This document shows, piece after piece, positions 16,344-23,097 of a stretch of 32,214 nt of DNA (position 1 is its first letter; every line of letters begins with the position of its first letter). The translations under genes were made by a program, and so were the position numbers. The DNA lies in the IMG/VR virus record IMGVR_UViG_3300030117_000657, positions 1,309 through 33,522 of that record; one strand, 5' to 3'. Below the pieces are notes generated by a model that had not been told where the DNA came from, did not search any database, and was given only the letters and a program-made list of their open reading frames with translations. This DNA comes from a virus.

Positions 16344-17315
16344 TTACCCTTTCACTGTCTTGGTGAACCCGCAGGTCTTGTTGATCCACCTGTTGTATTC
16401 TGCCCTAACTACTTTTACGTCATTGTCTGACTGGATGTTACGAATAGTACCATAACTTGACACAAAGTCAACAGCCATGGCTAGACGTAGCGGATGGTTT
16501 TGTTTGGTGATTACCTGTCGCATGACCTCCGGTGTAATCGGGTTCCAGTACCCTCCACCTGTTGCCTCACGCACTTGTCGCTTCATCTCACTCCGATAAC
16601 CCCAGTCATCGACTTGGAGCATAGGAGCCATGGCACTGATCCACGCAAGGTAACTTGCCATGGCGTCCTTGTACTTGGCCTTCTGCTTCTTGTTGACCAA
16701 GGTACGAGGCGGCTTGGGTGCATCACACTCGTCCCCAACAAGCGTAAACTTGTTACCGTGATCTTCACGAAGGAACGTCAGCGCTGATCCGTCATCGGTT
16801 GCCCGCATCCATGAGGTAAAACCATTGGGAGTTGCATTAGCTTCATACACACAACGTGGCACATACATACACTTGGGCAAGTAGTGCTTGCCACTGTTGG
16901 CGAAGACGTACTGCTTACCGTATTTGATGTCGAGCATCATGCCGCGTGGTAGCATCCTGTCGAGGAACGAGTAGTGGCTCATGTGCGCACCGTTGCCAAT
17001 GCCGTTGCGTATGGTCACAGTCTCGGTGCCATCCTTGTGTCGTCTCCACACCACAGGCGATAGCGCGGCGATCTCTGCTTTTGTTAAGCCCACCCTTGAG
17101 TGGTGAGAATAGTAATGATACACGTCATCGTAGTAGCCCCCGTTCATGAGCGCGTAGCAGTTTGCTGATATCTTCTTTACACGCTCATGGTCACGCCTAC
17201 GGTCGCCGACCGGACGTACGTCCTTGCCTTTGTTCTTGCCACGCATAGGCTTGGTTCTGTTGTAAATGTTCTCCACCTCTGCGAATGATGTTGGTTTGAT
17301 ATATGGCGTTGCCAT
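16344..17315 (-). CDS. Hypothetical 323-residue protein
   Basis: Start ATG 17315 with AAAGG upstream, 15 bases after palindrome copy 3. The N-terminus is basic (RGKNKGKDVRPVGDRRRDHER), followed by a Tyr/His-rich part (YYDDVYHYYSHHSR) and a GNGAHMSHYSFLDRMLPRG segment. A Cys-containing stretch (LPKCMYVPRCVYEAN) and a helical C-terminus follow. I do not recognise a family. It is conserved in length with no sign of decay and lies directly downstream of the metallopeptidase-VWA gene. Confidence 0.7.
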   Translation of the reverse strand: MATPYIKPTSFAEVENIYNRTKPMRGKNKGKDVRPVGDRRRDHERVKKISANCYALMNGGYYDDVYHYYSHHSRVGLTKAEIAALSPVVWRRHKDGTETVTIRNGIGNGAHMSHYSFLDRMLPRGMMLDIKYGKQYVFANSGKHYLPKCMYVPRCVYEANATPNGFTSWMRATDDGSALTFLREDHGNKFTLVGDECDAPKPPRTLVNKKQKAKYKDAMASYLAWISAMAPMLQVDDWGYRSEMKRQVREATGGGYWNPITPEVMRQVITKQNHPLRLAMAVDFVSSYGTIRNIQSDNDVKVVRAEYNRWINKTCGFTKTVKG

Positions 17316-17330
17316 TGTTCTCTACCTTTC

Positions 17331-17348
17331 TTTACGGAATTCCGTAAA
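17331..17348. promoter_or_regulatory. 18-bp palindrome, copy 3
   Basis: Exact copy flanked C/C, one base after the stop of the VWA gene and 15 bases before the next ATG. The gap leaves room only for a ribosome-binding site. Confidence 0.85.
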
Positions 17349-17349
17349 C

Positions 17350-18555
17350 TTACATGTTGCTTGATTTGACATGAACTGTGATACCACAGTCGGGCTTGGC
17401 ACTGTCGTTGTCGATGACAACCCACAGCACAGGACATGACCACTGACCCCACGACCCACCAAGATAGCCATCGGTAATCACGATAACAGCTTGTGGTGTG
17501 ATGTGCTTGTCGGTCATGTATTCGGGGACACACTCGACAGTCGTGCCGCCACCACCCTTGGGTCGCGTTGACTGAACCATGGTGTCCAGATCTTTGGACT
17601 CGTACCTCTCGTCCTGACACACTTGGGTGTCCCAGTACAACAGACGCACAGCCTCGGGATGCACAGTGTCAGCGATTGACTTGATCTCGGTCAGTGCCAC
17701 CGATACCTCACGATCACCGATAGATGCTGACATGTCAGTGGCAATCACCAACTCGTCAACACGCTCGGAGATACCGCTTGGCAGATACACACCACCAGAC
17801 ATGAAACGCCTGTTGGGTCTGCGCCACGTTGAGTAGTCACTGCCTGTGCAAGTGGTTGTGATGAAGTCACGCATGACCTCGCGCCAATCGACTTGCGGCT
17901 GGAGCAACTCTTGCAAGTCACGATCACCACCTGTACCCATCTTGCCAGCGATCAACGCACCCTGACGTATTGCCTCGTCAATGTCGCGCTCCAACTCGCG
18001 TTGCTCATCGGCAGATAGTTCTTGCGCACCCTCAAAGTCGTGATCGTCCAATGGCTGACCGCCACCGTCACCGTCGCCACCATCGCCACCTTCTTGTGGT
18101 GGGTCTTGCTTGAGCATGTTGAACACTTGAGCCGTATCCATGCCACGATACTTCTCGTCATAACAACCTACTGTGAGTGGGCCTGTCATGGTTGCGAAGC
18201 CGTCCTTGTTGTCATCGGAAATCTTGAGGTTGATGACATAGTCCATCGCCATGTTGGCAAGCCGTGGGTTCTCGTCCCACAGATGCTTCCAAGTCTTGAG
18301 ATGAAGATACAGCTTGTGGTAGCACTCATGCAGTATGAGATAGCGAAACTCTGGATCGTTGCACTGATCTGCGAACGCACGACCATACACCTCGTCACGT
18401 CCGTTGGTGTAGGCTGTTGGTGTTGTCTCGCAGATACGCTTCTCACCGATCATCAATACGCCAGCCAGTGCGACATACTTGGGATTGCCCATGATGTCGA
18501 TGACACACTTGTTGAGCCGTTGCTCGGTAGTCAGTTGTTTTCCAATAGCAAGCAT
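17350..18555 (-). CDS. Metallopeptidase-like + VWA-like protein (DUF2201 type)
   Basis: 401 residues. The N-terminal half carries HECYH (76-80), the HExxH zinc motif, with NMAMDYVINL (101-110) as the expected following helix. A Gly/Asp linker (155-170) leads to a C-terminal VWA-like domain: VIATDMSASIGD (MIDAS DxSxS, D274-S278) and GGGGTTVECVPEY (MIDAS threonine). This matches the DUF2201 putative metallopeptidase/VWA family, normally paired with a MoxR AAA+ ATPase, which is present one gene upstream. MoxR/VWA pairs act as remodelling chaperones or metal inserters; the phage substrate is unknown. AAGGA precedes ATG 18555. Its leader holds a 9-bp hairpin and palindrome copy 4. Confidence 0.85.
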   Translation of the reverse strand: MLAIGKQLTTEQRLNKCVIDIMGNPKYVALAGVLMIGEKRICETTPTAYTNGRDEVYGRAFADQCNDPEFRYLILHECYHKLYLHLKTWKHLWDENPRLANMAMDYVINLKISDDNKDGFATMTGPLTVGCYDEKYRGMDTAQVFNMLKQDPPQEGGDGGDGDGGGQPLDDHDFEGAQELSADEQRELERDIDEAIRQGALIAGKMGTGGDRDLQELLQPQVDWREVMRDFITTTCTGSDYSTWRRPNRRFMSGGVYLPSGISERVDELVIATDMSASIGDREVSVALTEIKSIADTVHPEAVRLLYWDTQVCQDERYESKDLDTMVQSTRPKGGGGTTVECVPEYMTDKHITPQAVIVITDGYLGGSWGQWSCPVLWVVIDNDSAKPDCGITVHVKSSNM

Positions 18556-18565
18556 TGGTCTGTCC

Positions 18566-18590
18566 TTTCTGGGTGAGGCACACGCCCCAC
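18566..18590 (-). other. Leader hairpin upstream of metallopeptidase-VWA gene
   Basis: On the transcript, GGGTGGGGC pairs with GCCTCACCC around a GTGT loop (9 bp, one G-U). It lies between palindrome copy 4 and the AAGGA site. Coordinates are approximate to a few bases. Confidence 0.5.
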
Positions 18591-18597
18591 CCTGTTG

Positions 18598-18615
18598 TTT
18601 ACGGAATTCCGTAAA
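18598..18615. promoter_or_regulatory. 18-bp palindrome, copy 4
   Basis: Exact copy flanked G/G, two bases after the stop of the small gene at 18618-18818 and 42 bases before the VWA start. Confidence 0.85.
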
Positions 18616-18617
18616 GA

Positions 18618-18818
18618 TTACTTCTTGTTACGTCTTTTTCGTTTTGGTTCTACATACAGAGTGAAATTCCAAATGGGTTTGCCGTTACCTTGCTCCCCCA
18701 CTACTGAGCGCCACTCCCACTTGAAGTGTTCGTTCAAGTGTTCTTCCAATGCAGATTCCATCGCGTTAATAACTTGAGTGGAACCCCCATACATGATGTC
18801 TTCTTTACATTCTTTCAT
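18618..18818 (-). CDS. Small hypothetical protein between MoxR and VWA genes
   Basis: 66 residues with an excellent ribosome-binding site (GGAGG six bases before ATG 18818), 10 bases after the MoxR stop. The N-terminal half is acidic helical (INAMESALEEHLNEHF), the C-terminal part beta-like, ending with a basic tail (EPKRKRRNKK). No family recognised. The position inside the MoxR/VWA pair suggests a partner or regulator of that complex. Confidence 0.65.
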   Translation of the reverse strand: MKECKEDIMYGGSTQVINAMESALEEHLNEHFKWEWRSVVGEQGNGKPIWNFTLYVEPKRKRRNKK

Positions 18819-18828
18819 TGTAACCTCC

Positions 18829-19923
18829 CTACTTCTTGTCAGCCGCGAACATGTAGTTGTTGTCCATGGCCCACTGGGTGAACTTCTTGTTTGTCATAAC
18901 GAGTGACTGCTTGGCGTACTTGGGTGCGCGTACGCCATTGGCGAACATACCCTGTGCCTCTTTGTCGAGACGGACTAGGTAGTCCATCCATGAGTCAAGC
19001 CAGTCTCTCTCCAAAGATGCTAGGGTGCGATACACCACCATACACACACCGGCAGCACTGCTCGGCACCTTGGCGTTCTTTGGGTCTTGCTTGATCGACT
19101 CGGCACTTGGCAGTTGGTCAGCCAGCTTGACAAACGCCATCAAGTCCATCGCACCACGCTCACCGATAGTACCCATGAGTGCGGCTGTCACGGTCTGATC
19201 GTCTAGTCCATCTCGCGCCTTGAGTATGTCACTCGCCGCTTCCAACGAGCGGGGTGTAACAAACGCGGCTCTCTGCTGCTTGGGATGGAAGATGTACGGA
19301 TTGTCGTCTGGGTCTTTGATGTCCTCAAACGAGTAGAATAGTTGCGGGTTGTCTTTACACCAGCCCAATAGCGTGTGGTCGATTTCATTGTTGATACCCC
19401 ATTCAATCCATTCCATGTTGGTAGGCTTGCGTGTAGTCACGACCGTCATGCGGTTGCGAGCATGTGGTGGTAACAAGTCACCGACACCCTCGGAACCTTT
19501 GTTGGTCGTGGCGAAGATAATGCTGTCAGGGTGTAGCGTGTAGCTACCGATTTTACGCTCCAGTATAAGACGTAACAGTGCGTTCTTGACAGCAGGATTG
19601 GCCTTGCCGAACTCGTCAACCATGATGATGACAGGCGTGTGATGATGCACACCAAGCTCTTCATTGGTGAGATACGTCACATAGCCTGTGCCATCATCCA
19701 TCTTGGCGAGGTTGGGTATGGTGATGTCACCCAAGTCCTTGGTCGTACAATCGAAGTAGCACGGTGTGTGATTGGGCAGTGCCTTGGCAAGCGTGGTAAG
19801 AAGTGTTGACTTGCCTGTACCCATGTCACCCTGCACAAGCACGGTGCGCATTTTACCTATTGCTAGAACCACTGCCTCAACTTGGTCAAGTCCCAGTGCG
19901 TACATTGTTGTTGCTGTATTCAT
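18829..19923 (-). CDS. MoxR-type AAA+ ATPase
   Basis: 364 residues from ATG 19923, whose GGAG site overlaps a less likely ATG four codons upstream. Walker A is GDMGTGKST (32-40), Walker B IIMVDEFGKA (99-108), sensor 1 ATTNKG (N141), with arginine-finger candidates in HARNRM (R156, R158). This is the MoxR/CbbQ-like AAA+ layout, with a C-terminal helical lid. Such ATPases form hexamers that deliver energy to a VWA-protein partner; the VWA gene is one small gene downstream. It probably remodels a protein or metal centre during infection. It is preceded by palindrome copy 5. Confidence 0.88.
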   Translation of the reverse strand: MNTATTMYALGLDQVEAVVLAIGKMRTVLVQGDMGTGKSTLLTTLAKALPNHTPCYFDCTTKDLGDITIPNLAKMDDGTGYVTYLTNEELGVHHHTPVIIMVDEFGKANPAVKNALLRLILERKIGSYTLHPDSIIFATTNKGSEGVGDLLPPHARNRMTVVTTRKPTNMEWIEWGINNEIDHTLLGWCKDNPQLFYSFEDIKDPDDNPYIFHPKQQRAAFVTPRSLEAASDILKARDGLDDQTVTAALMGTIGERGAMDLMAFVKLADQLPSAESIKQDPKNAKVPSSAAGVCMVVYRTLASLERDWLDSWMDYLVRLDKEAQGMFANGVRAPKYAKQSLVMTNKKFTQWAMDNNYMFAADKK

Positions 19924-19949
19924 GATAGTCTCCATTCTTTCAAGAGTTG

Positions 19950-19967
19950 TTTACGGAATTCCGTAAA
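19950..19967. promoter_or_regulatory. 18-bp palindrome, copy 5
   Basis: Exact copy flanked G/G, one base after the stop of the DUF3150-like gene and 26 bases before ATG 19923 of the MoxR gene. Confidence 0.85.
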
Positions 19968-19968
19968 G

Positions 19969-20889
19969 TTACATGCCGATTGATGGTAGTGATTTGATTA
20001 CCTCGTCCACGGTGCGCTTAGTCTCTGACCGTAGATGGGCATCCTCGCGCAGTGCATCAGCATTGACACCACGAAAAGCATCTTCAAGTTTCATTTGTGC
20101 CGCGTTCATCTGGCTGTCGCCTGTGACGTTACACACGTTAAGAAGTTCTACCATGTCAAACACGTTACCAACGAGACTGTCACGAAAGACTTTCTTCTTT
20201 TCATGATCTGAGTAGTCGAGCCGCTCGGACATATGCGAGAGTGCGTCATGTAAACGTGTCCACACGTCATTCATTGCGTTGTTTAACTGTGCCGAATAGT
20301 AGGACTGATAGTGATCCTTGACTTGCTCGGTTGCCTCATTGCCGATGTCGATACGAAAGTCACCAGCATCAGGCAGTGGGATATACGACAAGCGAAACCC
20401 GAACTTGTTGCGTAGACTGTCAACGGATGGATACTCGTTGCGATCAAACAAGTCACCTAGCTTTGCGGATGCTTGAGTGATCTCCCATTCGTAACTGTAC
20501 AGAAACAAGTCAACAAGCCTGTCATACTCGTTCTGGATGTCAGTCATTGCCTGATGATACTTGAAGTATTGAGCCGTTGGCAAAAGACGCAAGCCTGTGT
20601 CAGACCATGGCATTGTCATGGCGTAGTGTATGTTGCGGCTGTTGGCTGTGAACTTCTGTACCGCCATGAGTTCTTGGCAGTCAGCGAGCAGCTTCTTGTG
20701 TACAGACGCTACACCGGACGCGGCATGGTTGTCTGTGGTAACATCTTCTGATGCTTTCTTGTCTTTCTTGCGTCCTGTCCATGTTGAGATGGACAACTCA
20801 CAAAGCATGGCAGATGATCCGATGCTTGGTGTGGATGGTGCGGGGTTTACGGAATTCCGTAAAGTTTCGGTTGAGATAATCTGTGTCAT
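19969..20889 (-). CDS. DUF3150-like protein
   Basis: 306 residues, start ATG 20889 with AGGAG six to seven bases upstream. The segment LCELSISTWTGRKKDKKASE (about 29-48) and later MPWSDTGLRLLPTAQYFKY resemble DUF3150 proteins, which in phages and mobile elements occur near MoxR AAA+ and VWA genes; I rate this moderately. The rest is helical. Oddly, palindrome copy 6 lies inside the coding sequence and encodes residues 9-15 (TLRNSVN). The alternative downstream ATG (residue 28) has no ribosome-binding site, so the site really seems to be translated. Confidence 0.7.
   Translation of the reverse strand: MTQIISTETLRNSVNPAPSTPSIGSSAMLCELSISTWTGRKKDKKASEDVTTDNHAASGVASVHKKLLADCQELMAVQKFTANSRNIHYAMTMPWSDTGLRLLPTAQYFKYHQAMTDIQNEYDRLVDLFLYSYEWEITQASAKLGDLFDRNEYPSVDSLRNKFGFRLSYIPLPDAGDFRIDIGNEATEQVKDHYQSYYSAQLNNAMNDVWTRLHDALSHMSERLDYSDHEKKKVFRDSLVGNVFDMVELLNVCNVTGDSQMNAAQMKLEDAFRGVNADALREDAHLRSETKRTVDEVIKSLPSIGM
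20846..20863. promoter_or_regulatory. 18-bp palindrome, copy 6 (inside a gene)
   Basis: Exact copy flanked G/G, 26 bases into the DUF3150-like coding sequence. It is the only copy inside a coding sequence. Confidence 0.8.
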
Positions 20890-20912
20890 GTCGTTCTCCT
20901 GTGTGACAAGTT

Positions 20913-21101
20913 TTAGTGCATTGTGTGGACGTAACCGAGTTCGGTCAGTTCTTTGATAGTCTCCGCGATAGCCACTGCAATATCTTCTGCATATGACTGT
21001 GACGGCTGTGTCCAGCCGAGGTCTTCCAAATGCTTGAGGTGGTCAAGCGCCATCTCTACACGGCGCAGGGTGGGGTTCTCAATGTGTGCGTAGTTCTTCA
21101 T
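20913..21101 (-). CDS. Small hypothetical protein next to the origin-like region
   Basis: 62 residues. Helical, with a basic/acidic mix (RRVEMALDHLKHLEDLG; EDIAVAIAETIKELTELG), looking like two or three helices. There are no motifs. GAGAA before ATG 21101 is a weak site, 15 bases after palindrome copy 7. It is the first - strand gene after the 750-bp non-coding region. Confidence 0.6.
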   Translation of the reverse strand: MKNYAHIENPTLRRVEMALDHLKHLEDLGWTQPSQSYAEDIAVAIAETIKELTELGYVHTMH

Positions 21102-21116
21102 CGGTCATTCTCTTTC

Positions 21117-21134
21117 TTTACGGAATTCCGTAAA
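21117..21134. promoter_or_regulatory. 18-bp palindrome, copy 7
   Basis: Exact copy flanked C/C, 15 bases before ATG 21101. On the - strand it shares a 27-base block with copy 9 (palindrome plus GAAAGAGAA). Confidence 0.85.
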
Positions 21135-21150
21135 CTGTGGTTGTAATGTA

Positions 21151-21172
21151 CCAAAATTTAGTCGAATTTTGG
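21151..21172. repeat. Inverted repeat CCAAAATT-6-AATTTTGG
   Basis: Perfect 8-bp arms with a TAGTCG spacer, 16 bases right of palindrome copy 7. Its A/T-rich, operator-like geometry suggests a dimer-binding site or small hairpin. Confidence 0.5.
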
Positions 21173-21274
21173 CGATGATGAATACTACCACAGGTAGCGT
21201 TTACTGTCAATACATGGTGAACAGTTATTATAAATATATAAATAGGGTAAAACTTGGTGAACGGTGTGTTGTTG

Positions 21275-21620
21275 TGTAATGTACTGTAATGTTCTTATGT
21301 GGTGGTGTGTAACGCATTGGAAAGACAGCAATGTTCTTTTGTTCGTTTTTTGAGGTTTTTGGACACCTGCCTCGACGCCCTCTCAGACTTTACGGAATTC
21401 CGTAAACTACCCATGTACCCTCCAACAAACCTTAATAATATTTGAAAAAACGAACATTACACTACTACTACAAGATTAGATAAGATTAGATAAGTTCTGA
21501 TAGGCAAACCTCGGCATTGCCTGCTATGCATCACCACGCCCCACCACCAAAACATAATGTTCTAACAGTGGCAAAAAAAAACGAACATTACGGAACATTA
21601 GAAAGAACATTAGAACATTG
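21275..21620. repeat. GAACATT iteron cluster
   Basis: Copies (either strand) at 21277-21284 (variant TAATGTAC), 21287-21294, 21330-21336, 21452-21459, 21555-21562, 21583-21590, 21593-21600, 21605-21612 and 21613-21620. The last four are 8-12 bases apart, about one helix turn, as expected for initiator-bound iterons. AAAAAACGAAC precedes two direct copies and occurs inverted at 21341-21351. Confidence 0.65.
21389..21406. promoter_or_regulatory. 18-bp palindrome, copy 8
   Basis: Exact copy flanked C/C, in the middle of the iteron cluster and 287 bases from the nearest gene start, so it is not simply a gene-leader element. Confidence 0.85.
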
Positions 21621-21646
21621 GCTCAACGCGGCTCTAAGTAACTGGT
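21620..21646. repeat. Direct repeat, copy 1 (27-base core)
   Basis: Core GGCTCAACGC(G)GCTCTAAGTA plus ACTGGT; one base differs from the other two copies. It abuts the last iteron and is 10 bases from palindrome copy 9. Confidence 0.75.
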
Positions 21647-21655
21647 TTCTCTTTC

Positions 21656-21673
21656 TTTACGGAATTCCGTAAA
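21656..21673. promoter_or_regulatory. 18-bp palindrome, copy 9
   Basis: Exact copy flanked C/C, between direct repeat copies 1 and 2, with no gene start nearby. Confidence 0.85.
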
Positions 21674-21724
21674 CTTGTTATGACACACAACGCTTCCAGC
21701 CAATTGCATATGTTTTTGTATTTG

Positions 21725-21759
21725 ATGCGAGTGGCTCAACGCAGCTCTAAGTAACTGGT
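21725..21759. repeat. Direct repeat, copy 2 (35 bases)
   Basis: Identical over 35 bases (from ATGCGAGTGGCTC to ACTGGT) to copy 3, starting 51 bases before it. Confidence 0.8.
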
Positions 21760-21775
21760 CTCTTAACGTGTCACT

Positions 21776-21810
21776 ATGCGAGTGGCTCAACGCAGCTCTA
21801 AGTAACTGGT
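21776..21810. repeat. Direct repeat, copy 3 (35 bases)
   Basis: Second perfect 35-base copy. It ends 12 bases before the terminator of the small gene at 21856-22056. Confidence 0.8.
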
Positions 21811-21822
21811 TTCAAAAGGCAC

Positions 21823-21850
21823 AAAAAAAGGCAGGACCGAAGCCCTGCCT
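21823..21850 (-). terminator. Strong leftward intrinsic terminator (UUCG loop)
   Basis: On the - strand AGGCAGGGC-TTCG-GTCCTGCCT (9-bp stem, one G-U, UUCG tetraloop) is followed by seven T. It starts five bases after the stop of the 66-residue gene and shields the origin-like region from leftward transcription. Confidence 0.9.
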
Positions 21851-21855
21851 GATCT

Positions 21856-22056
21856 TTATTTGAACAGTCGATATTCCCGAGGGAAGTCTTGCATCCGTTC
21901 ATTCGCTTGGCGTTTAGCAATTAGTGCCATTGCCAAGTGATGCCTTGCATAACCGCGATGATGGCCAGTATCTTCTGATTTTTCCAGCCATTCAGTAAGT
22001 TGTTCTTCTGTGTAATTAGTACACAGTGAATATTCAGTGTCGTTTAACTTAGTCAT
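21856..22056 (-). CDS. Small hypothetical protein
   Basis: 66 residues, AGGAG eight bases before ATG 22056, overlapping the preceding stop by 8 bases. Helical and charged, with TEEQLTEWLEKSEDTGHHRG in the middle. No family recognised. It ends just before a strong terminator, so it closes a short transcript with the membrane protein gene. Confidence 0.65.
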   Translation of the reverse strand: MTKLNDTEYSLCTNYTEEQLTEWLEKSEDTGHHRGYARHHLAMALIAKRQANERMQDFPREYRLFK

Positions 22057-22294
22057 CTAACGCGCTCCTGTATCCAAAAAATGCAACAAGACCGCCTAAG
22101 ATAATCCATCCAGCCTGCAAAGCGATGCCCCATATAGGCCATGGATCAGTAGATATTTCGCCGATAGACATACCGATTAAGACCATCAGTATGCCTAGAA
22201 ATGTTATGACAACACCAGCAATACGCCGAAACTTTTTAGCGCGTTGCTGTTGCTGTTTTGCTTTACGCCACCGTTCTACAGTTTGATCTTTCAT
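22049..22294 (-). CDS. Small membrane protein, two transmembrane segments
   Basis: 81 residues with a basic cytoplasmic N-terminus (KAKQQQQRAKKFRR), hydrophobic segments at about 25-42 and 54-74, and a short loop with STDPWPIWG. AGAGGA precedes ATG 22294. The topology is compatible with a small holin-like or host-envelope protein. However, its early-region, origin-side location argues against a lysis gene; host takeover or anchoring of replication are alternatives. No family recognised. Confidence 0.65.
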   Translation of the reverse strand: MKDQTVERWRKAKQQQQRAKKFRRIAGVVITFLGILMVLIGMSIGEISTDPWPIWGIALQAGWIILGGLVAFFGYRSALDD

Positions 22295-22316
22295 AACGTA
22301 TCCTCTTATGATGAAA

Positions 22317-22338
22317 GGGCAGGACCGAAGCCCTGCCC
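22317..22338 (-). terminator. Leftward hairpin, second copy of the UUCG terminator stem
   Basis: GGGCAGGGC-TTCG-GTCCTGCCC on the - strand, sharing a 20-base core with the terminator at 21829-21850, but followed only by TTT. It lies 9 bases after the stop of the 202-residue gene, so it is probably a weak or partial terminator. Confidence 0.65.
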
Positions 22339-22347
22339 TAAGTTGTT

Positions 22348-22956
22348 TTAGTGAGTCACCGACTTGGTCGGTGACTTAGTCAGCTTGGCAATCTCTTTTA
22401 GAAGCTCGACCACCTTTGCCTGATTTTTCAAGTGGTGAGGTTTTGCCTTATCGGCATTTGCCATTATCTGGCCTAGTGCCTTGTTGGCGTGGATGTTAAC
22501 ACGTTCCTGCAAGGGCTTGACGCCACCGGTCTTCTTCTTAGTCTTGCCAGAATTTATGGCATCGACCTCGGCGGCTTTGGACTTGCGAGTGCTGATCCAT
22601 GTACCGACCTTTTGTCCTGCCGATGTCCTGTCAGCCTGCATAGCAAGTTGTACCGGTTCAGAGCGCTTTTTCTTAAGCGCCATAAACTCTTTATTGCTGG
22701 GCTTGAACGCTATCCTTTCGGCCCGAGTAAGCAAGGGCTTTCTAAACTTATCCTTTGCGTTATTGGCCACGACCTGACGGAACGTTTCCCATGCCTCGGG
22801 CGATAACGTACCGCCAGACTTGGGACTTGTGAACGTCATTTCGGTAAATTCGCGGGTTTTGATTTCCGCCATTACCAAACCGTCAGCACCCTCGGCCTTG
22901 TTAACAGTACGCACAAATGCAACATCCGGTGTTGCCACGTTAGAACGATTAGTCAT
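22348..22956 (-). CDS. Hypothetical basic protein, first leftward gene
   Basis: 202 residues from ATG 22956 with AAGGA upstream, 19 bases after palindrome copy 10. The N-terminus is beta-like (MAEIKTREFTEMTFTS), followed by a long basic region (KPLLTRAERIAFKPSNKE; KSKAAEV...GKTKKKTGG) that is probably nucleic-acid binding. No family recognised. The final codons and stop lie in a 10-bp perfect hairpin (22354-22363 / 22367-22376), an odd overlap of coding sequence and RNA structure. As the first gene of the early strand it is a candidate early regulator. Confidence 0.65.
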   Translation of the reverse strand: MTNRSNVATPDVAFVRTVNKAEGADGLVMAEIKTREFTEMTFTSPKSGGTLSPEAWETFRQVVANNAKDKFRKPLLTRAERIAFKPSNKEFMALKKKRSEPVQLAMQADRTSAGQKVGTWISTRKSKAAEVDAINSGKTKKKTGGVKPLQERVNIHANKALGQIMANADKAKPHHLKNQAKVVELLKEIAKLTKSPTKSVTH

Positions 22957-22975
22957 GATGACTAGATCCTTTCTG

Positions 22976-22993
22976 TTTACGGAATTCCGTAAA
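22976..22993. promoter_or_regulatory. 18-bp palindrome, copy 10
   Basis: Exact copy, uniquely flanked G/C so that it extends to 20 palindromic bases, 19 bases before ATG 22956. Confidence 0.85.
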
Positions 22994-23097
22994 CTCTATG
23001 AGCTGGCAGTATGCCTTGCTCTGATGGTTATAATATGGCACATCGGCGCGGTAATTGAAATGGATAGACTGTAAACGTGTTATTATTTATCTAATAC

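Larger units (their letters stand above)
21102..21855. other. Non-coding, repeat-dense region; candidate replication origin
   Basis: About 750 bases without a convincing gene. It holds an inverted repeat, an A/T-rich stretch (21224-21247), at least eight GAACATT-type repeats in both orientations often 8-11 bases apart, and a 10-bp tandem GATTAGATAA x2 (21474-21493). It also has three copies of a 27-35-bp direct repeat, palindrome copies 7-9 and a terminator at its right end. Iterons next to an A/T-rich unwinding stretch at the edge of a replication operon is the usual look of a phage origin; function is inferred. Confidence 0.6.

Noticed and set aside
18022-18576. 184-residue + strand frame
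   Set aside because: It is the antisense shadow of the metallopeptidase-VWA gene, whose motifs and ribosome-binding site are clear.
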